Shown here piece by piece: positions 56,044 through 64,000 of a stretch of DNA of 64,000 nucleotides. This DNA is from Cyanophora paradoxa (Eukaryota; Glaucocystophyceae; Cyanophorales; Cyanophoraceae). Both the position numbers and the translations under genes were made by a program. Each line of letters begins with the position of its first letter. Position 1 is the first letter of the stretch. The stretch lies in contig QPMI01000408.1 of the NCBI GenBank assembly GCA_004431415.1, forward strand, positions 1 through 64,000, written 5' to 3'. The notes under the pieces were generated by a model. It saw only the letters and a list, made by a program, of their open reading frames with translations, did not search any database and was not told the DNA's origin.

Positions 56044-57347
56044 CTACCGCCGGCGCTTCGGCGTGGCGGCGGCGCCCGCGAGGGCGGGGGCGGGGCGCTT
56101 GCCGTTGCGGAGCGCGGCGGGGGCGGGGGAGGGGGCGCGGCGCTTGCCGTTGCGCGGCGCGGCGGGGACGGCGGGGCGCTCGAAGATCGCCTTGCGGTGC
56201 TCGTCCCTGAGGCAGGTGCCCTCGGTCAGCGGGCCCGGCTCGCTGAAGCGGGGTACGGGACGGCACCAGTACGGCCAGGAGTAGGCGACCGAGAGCTGCA
56301 CGTTCGCGTGGACGGCGCGGAGCGGGATGACGGCCATGTTGACGGGCCGGAGCTTGAGCGGGTCGGGGCCGCCCCAAATGATGCCGTACACCGCGTTCAC
56401 CGGCCCGTCGGGTAGGTCGACCCGCTTTTTGTAAGTGCTGCAGTTGATGCCGGACTTCATCGCCAGATCGTTGACGTACGCGCCGAGCCCCGCCGTCGTG
56501 CGCCCAGTGAATGTGGGGGTCTCCAGCTGCGGGGAGGCAATCAGGAATCGCCTGGCAAAGCCCGCCGCAGCAGCGCGCACCTGCACGACCTTCTGGACGC
56601 CGTCGCGGTCGACGTGGACGTAGAGGACGTCGCGGTCGATCCGCTGCTCCTGCGCCGGCGGCTGCTTCCACAAGAAGTCGCCATTGGTCTGCGAAGAACG
56701 GTCAGCGACATGCACGGGCGGGGCGCGGGCGCGCGGAGGTGCGCGCGGACCTGCTCGTGGAGCTTCCACGCGAAGCAGCGCAACGCGTCCTCGTTGCGCA
56801 CGACCGCGAGGTCGCCGTTCTTCGGCACGCCCGCCAGCGGGCGCCCGCGCTTCGATACCAAGCCGGTATCGAACGGAGCGGCTTCGAAGGGCAGCGCGCA
56901 GAAGCCCGGCAGCACGACCTCGGCGGCTAGCTCGCGGAACTTGTGCTCCGACGCCGGTAGCTCCTCCCCGCGGCCGTTGTCCGCGTAGGGAAGCACCCCC
57001 GCCCGGGCCGCGCTGATGAAAGGCTTGCTGTCCGTGAGCGTGGCTCTGTACGTGGCTCTGATGCATACTGAGATGTTCCAGATGCTTCTGGAGCGGCTGG
57101 GGCGCCCGCCGGCCCCGCTCCCTGGAAATCTGCGAATCGTGTCACAACCACACGGCGGCCCGTCGGCTTGTCTATGAGGAATCGTGTATTCGTAGTACGA
57201 ACCAACTGTTATGCTTGTCGTGGGGCCGGGCCCCTGTGTCAATCTCTCCGCCAAGTGTGGATACCGACGCGCGACCAAGGCCAAGCCGCGCGCGCTGGCC
57301 TCGGGCTTCACCAGCTTCTCCTTGCGCTTCCCGGTCGCCTTGCCCAT
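56044..57347 (-). CDS. Unrecognised multi-exon gene with basic C-terminal repeats
   Basis: From ATG 57347 the first exon is Lys/Arg-rich. Later exons encode RELAAEVVLPGFCALPFEA, then DFLWKQPPAQEQRIDRDVLY ending at VVQ before GTGCGC, and after a CCGCAG acceptor a longer exon with LETPTFTGRTTAGLGAY, KSGINCSTYKKRVDLPDG, and WSWPYWCRPVPRF-like aromatic sequence. The C-terminus has two copies of RNGKR followed by A/P stretches and ends KRRR, suggesting nuclear localisation. Introns are short and GT-AG. The gene lies inside the segment bounded by the 36-bp inverted repeats. I do not recognise the family; the 5' exon border near 57230-57125 is unsure. Confidence 0.5.
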
Positions 57348-57426
57348 CGTGGCAGGCCTAGCTGCACGGTAGCTACGTGCTCGGCGGTGCGCGTCCGGCT
57401 TCCCTGTACCCGGGTTTTGGACTTGG

Positions 57427-57462
57427 CTAATCGTTTTTTTAGGGGTCTAGCAGACTCTTACG
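57427..57462. repeat. 36-bp inverted repeat, right copy
   Basis: Exact reverse complement of 52568-52603. Confidence 0.9.
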
Positions 57463-57649
57463 ACCTCCTTTCAAAGCCTAGGCCCCTAGCCCCGGGCCCG
57501 GGGCGCTGATCATGATCAAGTTGACAGTTACTTGAGACTTGAAGCCTTGAACATGAAGCTCAAGCTACCTGACTCACGGAAACACCTACACCGACTCGCT
57601 CGCCGAGTCACAGCTGCAGGGGCGCGGCCCGGGCGCGGGGAAACCTCTA

Positions 57650-60600
57650 CTATCTGACAGGCGCGGGGCCGTGGTCAGCTGCCGCCGGGGGCGCGGCGGA
57701 GGGGCACGACGAGCCCGGGCACTGGCCCCGCCGCCCCCCGCGCCCCGGCCCCCATCGCCTGCCGCTTCCCCTGCCGCTCCCCTCCCCGCCCGCCGGCCCC
57801 GCGGCCGCCGGCTGAGAGGGAGGCGAGCCCGAGGGGCCGGCTGGAGGCTTAGGGAGCCGGAGGAGACACGCCGGACGGGAGGGACTGGGCCCGGGCGAGG
57901 GCACCAGCGCCGGGGGCGGCCCCGGCGCCGCTGCGGATCCGGGGCCGGCGTCCGCCAGGCGGCCGCGGCCCCGCGGGGCTTGGCGGGGGAGAGGGCGCCG
58001 GGGAGGGCGGGTGGAGGGATGGGGGAGGGCGGGCGGGGGGGAAGGCGACGCGGGGGCGAGGGCCGGGGTGGGCACGGGGGCGGACTTGCGGCGGGAGCCG
58101 GGGCCGACGGGCAGCGCGCCGAGGCCGAGGGCGGCGGGGCCGGCGGGCGCCTCGGCCTCGGCGGCGGCGCGCGCGGCCGCCTCCGCAGCGGCGAAGAGCG
58201 CGCCGTCCGCCTCCATCGGCACTGCCTGCGGATCCGAGCGGAGCGGAGCGGCTCAGAAGATGGGGGCGAGGCGAGGCCCCACGCCCTCTAGGGAGGCGTC
58301 GGGGAGGAAGGGATGGGGATTAAGGAGGGGCGGGGTGGAGTGGGGATTCTCAGAGAAGGAAAGCGGGCGGGGCTGGGGCGCGCTCGCCTCGGGCTCGGCG
58401 TCGGGGTCCTCGAGGCCGGGCTCCGGGCGGGGCGGCCCCGCCCGCGGCGCCGGCCGCTGCCACCGCTTCACCTGCCGCCCCCGGCCCCAGCGCTCAGCGC
58501 TGAAGGCTGGGCCAGCGCTGGGCCAGCGCCAGGCCGCCCGGGGCCAGGCTGGACTCTACTCCTCTAGAGTCTAGGCGCGAGCGAGGGCCCAGGGGGGAGC
58601 GCGCGGAGCGCCCCTCTCAAGAGCTTCGGCGCCCACTACTTGGCAAGGCGCAGACCACTCGCCACGGGGGCGGCGGCCTCCCATCGCATCGCCATCTATC
58701 CCTTGGACCCATCTTGGACCCCATATATCATCTATCGAGCTAAGAGCTTTCGGCGCCCACGAGGCGGCGACGGCTACGCGGGGCCTCCCTCCCACCCCTA
58801 TCCATGGCCACGGCCAGCGAGGCACGACTCCCATAGCTAGCCCCGCCTTATCCCTCTCCCCCGCCGGGGGCCGGCACCTGGCCGCCGGCCGATGCGGTGG
58901 CGAGGGAGTGGGGGAGGAAGGCGACGGCCGTCGCCGGCTCGTGGTGCACCTGCCGCCCCGCCCGCCCACTCAGCGACGCTCTCATCCGCTCTCCTTGGCG
59001 CTAGTTTTGCTTGAGTCGTCGCTCAGCGACGCTTTCTTGTTCCGCTCTCCTTGGCTAGCTACGCTTAGGCCGGCTTCGCTGCGCCTAGTTCGGCTCGGGA
59101 AGTTCGCGCGCGGACCTCGGCGTTGACGACGGGGTGGAGGACCGGCACCTCGGCCCGCCCCGGCACCCCCTGCGCCGGCGCCGGCGCCGTCGCCGCCGCC
59201 GCCAAGTGGTGCTTTTCCCTGCCGCGCAGTACTGAGCGGGGGGCGGCGGCGGCGGCGCCTCGCCCGCGCATCCCAAGCCCAAGCGCAGCGCAAGGGCCTC
59301 GGCTCACCCGCTGTTCTTGTGAGAGCCCGAGGGGGACGAGGGGACCGAGGACGGCGCGTTCAGCGGCGGCGCGTGCTGCGCCTTCGCCGGCCGCGCCGAG
59401 GGCGCCTGCCCCGCCTCAGCTCAGCCGAGCCCCGCAGAGCGCCCAGCGGAGCGGCGCACCCGCTTGGGGAGGGGCACTTGGAGGTTGGGGAGGGAGAGGT
59501 CCCACAGGCACAGCCGCCCGTCCTGCGGAGAAGTTAGCGTAAAGATAAAAGCGAAGGGGAAGGGCGGGGGCGGAGGCGGGCCTGGCCGGCGGAGGCGAAG
59601 CGGTAGAGGTCGCGGGGCGGGTCGGAGGCCCACGGGTCCCACGCCACCGCGTGCACGAAGGAGCGGTGCCCTGCGCGGAGAAGGCCTCAGCTTGGGGCGG
59701 GACCCCCGAGCTTTGGGGCCGCTTGGCCTAGCTCTGGGCGGCTAGCTTTGTCTTAGATGCGGGCGCGGCGGGCGCAGCTAGAGAGGCCCAGAGAGGCCCA
59801 GGGGCGGAGAAGGCCTCAGCGGGAGGCGCGGGGCTCGAAGGGGCACGGTCATGTGGTTTAGCTCTCCGCTGCTGAGCTCTACGCGCCCGAGGGCACGGCT
59901 AGAGGCCTAGAAGGCCTAGACGCCCGCCCGCCGCGCCCTAAGCAGCCCGGAGGCGGGTACGGGCGCGCCCTCGCAGCGGCAGACGAGCGCGTGCTCGGCC
60001 GTCGACCACACGCTGCACATGTCGTCCTCGCCCCCGGTCTGGGGGGAGGGGGTGAGGGGGGGGGTGAGGGTGGGGTGGGGGGGTGGAGGGGTACCAGGAT
60101 GTACTTGGCGTCGGGGCTCCAGGCGAGGCAGAGGAGGCCCCCGTAGTAGCTCTTGAAGGAGTACAGCAGCCTGCGGGGGGTGCGCGTCCGTCAGGGCGGG
60201 CGGGAGGACGAGGGGCTACGCGCACGCTTCCTCCTCGAAGGAGAAGACGCGCAGGTACCCGTCCCGCGAGGCGGTCGCGAGCAGCTGCCCGTCGGGCGAG
60301 AACGCCGCGTCTGTGGAGGGGGTGGGGGGTACAGCCGTCAAGATCTCCCTACCCCCCCTTCTCTCCCCCCCCTCTCTCAGCGGACCGTGGACGGCGGCGC
60401 GGGAGAGGCGCCAGCGGGCGACGGGGTTCGCGCGGGCCTTCGGGTTGCGCTGCACGTGGAATCCCTCCGGCTCCCGCTGTGGCGCCTGCCCCGCCCGTCC
60501 GCGGTCAGCCGCGGGAGCCGCCCAAGTCAGCCGGAGGGGGGGAGGAGGCGCGCCTGGAGGCCTCCGTCCTCCTTGTCGCGGTCGTAGAGCAGCAGGCTCC

Positions 60601-61493
60601 CGTCGCCCATCGCCGCCAGGAACTGGCCCGCCGAGCGCGGCAGCCACCGCACCGCGTTCACACGCGCCCCGCTCACCGCCCCCTGCGCCCCACGCCCCAC
60701 TCATCGTGAGCTTCCTGCCCGGCGGGCGGGCGGGGACGGGCGCGCGTCCTTGTTGTAGTAGGCCATCTTGGTGCTATCCCGCCGCATCGGGTCGTGGACC
60801 ACAATGTCCCCTGCACCCGCGCCGTCGGCCGGCGACGGGCGGGCGGGCGGCGCGGGGCACCGGAGGCGAATCCGATGACGACGTCGAGGCGTTCGGGGGA
60901 GGCGGTGAGCGCGTTCGCCTCGTGGCACGTCGGCGGCGCCCGGAACTTGAGCTGCTCCATCGGGCTCTGCGCGCGGCGCGCTCGGCCTCTCGGCGCCAGG
61001 GCGGCGCGGCGCGGGGCGCGGGCGGCGCGCCTGCCCCTCAAGGTCCCCGTAGTCCTGGAAGTACAGCGTGTCGCCAACGTTCACGAGCACGTACGCGTCG
61101 TCCTGCGCCGCGTGAGGCGGCGCCGGCGGAGCGCGTGCGGCGGGCGCTGCGGCGACCTTCGGCGCAGAGGCCAGGTCGTCGTCGTCCCCGTCTGCCCGCT
61201 GCTTCGCGTCGAATGGGACCACTTGAGGCTCCGGCTTCGCCGCGTCTTTCCGCCGCGAGGGCGCGAAGGTGAGCTTGGGGGCGCGCTTGCCGATGTCAGC
61301 CGTGCGCGCGCCGAGCGGGTGGGTGACCGCTTCCCGCAGCCTGAACTTCCCTTCCGGCGCCTTCAGCGTCTGCGTGGCGGGTCAGATTGCGGTGACTTTG
61401 CGCTGCGGGCGGGCTGACTGTTTTGAGGTCCTTGAGCGGCGAGCCGAACATCGCCGCGGCCGGCGCGACCGGCCCGGCGTTCTGCGCCGTCAT
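57650..61493 (-). CDS. WDR20/CreC-family WD40 repeat protein
   Basis: Start ATG at 61493, followed by KDLKT and a first intron. Exons then encode YVLVNVGDTLYFQDYGDLEG, PPTCHEANALTASPERLDVV, IVVHDPMRRDSTKMAYYNKD, NAVRWLPRSAGQFLAAMGDG, AFSPDGQLLATASRDGYLRV, SFKSYYGGLLCLAWSPDAKY, GGEDDMCSVWSTAEH, HRSFVHAVAWDPWASDP, GRLCLWDLSLP and AEVPVLHPVVN. The order and wording follow animal WDR20 and fungal CreC, including the PTCH..N.LTA and KSYFGGLLC signatures. The last WD strand is completed by VKRWQRPAP in a separate exon near 58460. WDR20 scaffolds the deubiquitinases USP12/USP46, and CreC pairs with CreB in carbon regulation. The 3' end (58253 or 57650) is uncertain; the tail is Pro/Ala-rich. Confidence 0.85.
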
Positions 61494-61723
61494 GCTGCCG
61501 TGGGAATCGCGGCGTCCAGGTCCGGCAGGGGGGTACTGTGAGAGAGATCGACCCGCAAGAACCAGCGCTCAGCGGCTTTCCGGCGACCCGGGGCGAACCG
61601 AACGGCACGCGCGAGCAGCGCGCTCGCTTTGCGCGAGAGTAGGGTGCGCTTCCGGCGAGCGCGGGGGGAGATTTGATCCAAGCCCTCCTGGCCCACCCGC
61701 TGCGCGCCTCCCCGCCCCGCAGT

Positions 61724-63439
61724 ATGGTCAACCTTTTCCTGGTCCCAGCGGGAGAGCGCGACTCGCGGGCGTCGCGAGAAGCGCGCCTGTCGTCCGCATC
61801 GGCGTTCCGGCCGGCGCCGCGCGCGAGCTACGCGGGGGCATCGAAATCCATTTCTCTCGGATCCCCGGGAGGCCTCGGGCGCTCCATCGACCTGGAAGCC
61901 CTGCCGGAGCTCGCGGAAGGGGACGGAGACCCGGCGTTAGAGCTCGGCGCCCCTGCAGCTGGTGTTGCAGCTGCAGTCGCAGCCGGCTTCGAATTCCCGC
62001 GGCCACCCTCCCTCTTCGACTTCGATGGAGCGCCGGACGACGTCGCTCAAATTCGCAGGTCCCTTTCCGACAGCTCCCTCTCCAGCTGCAGCAGCTCCGA
62101 ACCCAAGCGCTCGGCAAGCCAGAAATGCGCGCCGCCTGCCCCCGTCGATCGCAAAAGCACAGCAGCTGCAATTGCAAGTCGCGGCCCCAGCAGCAGTCTG
62201 CACGCACGCGTAGGCGACGAGTTCGCGAGGGCGAGAGACGCCGCGCTCGCCGTTTCTATCGAGATCGATGTCGTTCCAGAGAACCCGCTTGCACGAGGTG
62301 CCAGCTGCAGGCCGCCCTCTTTTCGCGCCCCGGGCTATAGCGGGGCCTGCGACCGCAGAACGTCGAGATTGTAATCATTGAAATATCGCACACATGCGCA
62401 GCGGCAAGGTCGCTGGATCGCGCCGCCTCCGTGGCGAACTCCAGACTCGGGAGGTCTTTCCTGCAGACTCTCAGCGTCCTCGGTGCGGCGCGGGCCCTCA
62501 CGACCATGATTAATATTAAAATTAGCCGACGTCCTCTAGGTTGCAGAAATATCAATCCAATCATTTACTGGGTCGTTCAATTTCACGTCGTCGCAGTGGC
62601 CTTCATCGGAAGCCTCATAAAGAGGCTGTTCATGGACCCAGCCCACCGCGTGCGTTGAACCTAGGCCTTGCACTCGAATTAGTTTATAATTATATATTAT
62701 AATCGAACCTTGCAATTGACGCCAACACCTCCGCCTCCGCCCAGTTCTTCGTGGCACACCCGCGGCTGTGGGGGGTCGTCGTCCGTCTCCTCGCCTGCGT
62801 CGACCGCGGTCTCTTCCTCTCCGTTCGCCCCCGGCCTCTGTTTTAAAAATTGAATTTGCTGCTCGGTCCGCCCGGGCCTCTGATCATGAGGCCTCACGCA
62901 TGCGCTCTCGCCCGCACTGGGCCCGCAGGACATGATCATGGACATCGCCATCTGCTTCAATTTCTGGAACCGTGCGCTTTCTGAATTCGAAATTTTATAA
63001 TCAAATTAAATGCACCGTCTTTCAGCCGCGACTGATCATGATCTCCTCGGGCGTCCTCAGGAAAGCAGTACAAATGGCGAGAATCGCTACTTATATTGAA
63101 TTAATCATGACCTCACGATCTCGTTTAATAATTTTCGAGCACAGGTTCGGAGTATGGCTGAGCCTCGTCGCCTTCCCGTACCTCTTCCTGCTCTTCTTCC
63201 TGTCGCGGGCCTTCCGGCGCGAGTGCGAGCGGCGGGGCTGGGAGGCCCGCCGCTGGATGCTGGGCTACTGGGTCCTCTCCCCCGTCTGGTGCCTCATGTA
63301 CGACGTGTGGATCTCGGTGCGGTACCTCTTCTCGGAGCCCGTGGACAGCTCGGGCCTGGGGCGCATTGCCCGCTACTACCTCCGCCTCCGCCTCTTCACC
63401 GAGACCTCCCTCGAGACCCTGCCCCAGAGCATTTTTCAG
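61724..63439 (+). CDS. Candidate multi-exon membrane protein, XK-related-like segment
   Basis: A frame from ATG 61724 (open from 61673) encodes a Ser/Pro/Ala-rich, presumably cytosolic N-terminus to 62374, divergently placed 230 bases from the WDR20 start. Further exons are plausible at about 62540-62655 (hydrophobic, FHVVAVAFIGSLIKRLF), and after an acceptor CACAG at 63144 with two membrane spans (VWLSLVAFPYLFLLFFLS and WVLSPVWCLMYDVWISV) and RLRLFTETSLETLPQSIFQ. That last motif resembles the LRLxExxxESxPQLxLQ motif of XK-related scramblase-like proteins. Whether the N-terminal frame belongs to the same gene is unproved. An LTR retrotransposon begins 65 bases after the last exon. Confidence 0.4.
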
Positions 63440-63503
63440 GCGCGAAATTTTGTGGCTCGCGCCGTTTCTATCAGTTTAAGAAGCATATACTTATTGAACT
63501 GAT

Positions 63504-63861
63504 TGTCGCGTGCGGGATTAGTGGGGAAGCACGCGGGGAGGCTCCCGGTCGAGCGTGGCTCGACGGGGCTCAGCGGATCACGAGAAACCACAGTGCAAGC
63601 CAGTAGTATTGGTAGAACTGTGTACCCGGACAAACCCGGTACACGTACCCCTAGCTCGGAGTACTTCGGTCACTGACTCAGGGGAATCGCTGTACCCTGG
63701 CAAATACACGTGTTCGGCCGTGGCGTACTAACGCCGACATCGGCCCTAGCGGCCCGTAGGCAGCTCTGCAACTAGCAGCACGAAGGCTGCACCTAGCTAC
63801 TAGTAAGGTAGCTGTACAAGCTCATAGAAGCGCTAGGACAGCGCTAATCCTGAATGCGACA
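63504..63861 (-). mobile_element. LTR of a Copia-like retrotransposon (3' LTR)
   Basis: The 358-bp segment begins TGTCGC and ends GCGACA, the TG...CA ends and short terminal inverted repeat of an LTR. Just outside its right end the plus strand reads ACTCCCCCTCTT, which on the minus strand is AAGAGGGGGAGT, a polypurine tract directly upstream of the LTR. The element is therefore on the minus strand, and this is its 3' LTR. The left flank, CTGAT, is the candidate 5-bp target duplication; its partner lies beyond the window. Confidence 0.75.
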
Positions 63862-64000
63862 ACTCCCCCTCTTAAGACTGCGTCCCCGCAGGCTACACTC
63901 TGAACCGGCGACTGCCGGGAATGAATAAGCTTTGTAGCCGGTACTCGCTCTACGGCAGCCGACTGCCGGGAATGAAAAGACTGTCAGCCGGATGCCGTTG
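63862..64000 (-). mobile_element. Start of LTR retrotransposon internal region, cut by window edge
   Basis: Holds the polypurine tract (63862-63873) and two copies of CGACTGCCGGGAATGAA (about 63909 and 63960) about 51 bp apart. No coding sequence is visible in these 139 bases. Confidence 0.6.

Overview
The window reads as nuclear DNA of a G+C-rich, intron-containing unicellular eukaryote, probably an alga or other protist, carrying an integrated virus-like element at its left end. Introns are short (about 40-110 nt), GT-AG, and many donors read GTGCGC or GTGAG. No bacterial operons, tRNA or rRNA genes were recognised. The exact lineage cannot be fixed from the sequence alone.

Positions 1-10409 hold most of a Polinton-like virus or Maverick-type element, visibly lower in G+C than the rest. 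In order it carries a damaged capsid-type gene (cut by the window edge), an A32/FtsK-like packaging ATPase, two orphan genes, a damaged AT-hook gene, a family B DNA polymerase reading on into an SF1 helicase with an HNH-like tail, an rve integrase, a small protein with two DUF5710-like modules, and on the opposite strand an S-adenosylmethionine decarboxylase. Four genes share an upstream box with core TATTTTCTCCGG, a candidate element-specific promoter. Several genes are broken by single-base frameshifts, and the integrase has Asn where the third catalytic acid belongs, so this copy looks decayed or error-containing.

Positions 10410-17830 are repeat-dominated: a 55-bp array with a 110-bp alternating order between two copies of a longer direct repeat, a 212-bp satellite, and a G+C-rich satellite of about 140 bp. 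From 17930 to 33615 follow two Cys-rich CXC-domain genes, a 5'-truncated non-LTR retrotransposon with a 21-bp target-site duplication inside a coiled-coil gene, a polyQ/Ala-rich coiled-coil gene, and a CACTA (Tnp2) transposon whose coding exon was hit by a second, related non-LTR fragment.

Positions 35681-64000 are mostly host genes: an unrecognised intron-rich gene with acidic middle exons, an LRR-like gene, a very large pentameric ligand-gated ion channel (43200-51894, minus) with a signal peptide and a long ectodomain of recurring Ig-like modules, a segment of about 4.9 kb bounded by a perfect 36-bp inverted repeat and holding one orphan gene, a WDR20-family WD40 gene, and a membrane-protein gene interrupted or abutted by the LTR of a Copia-like retrotransposon that runs off the right edge.
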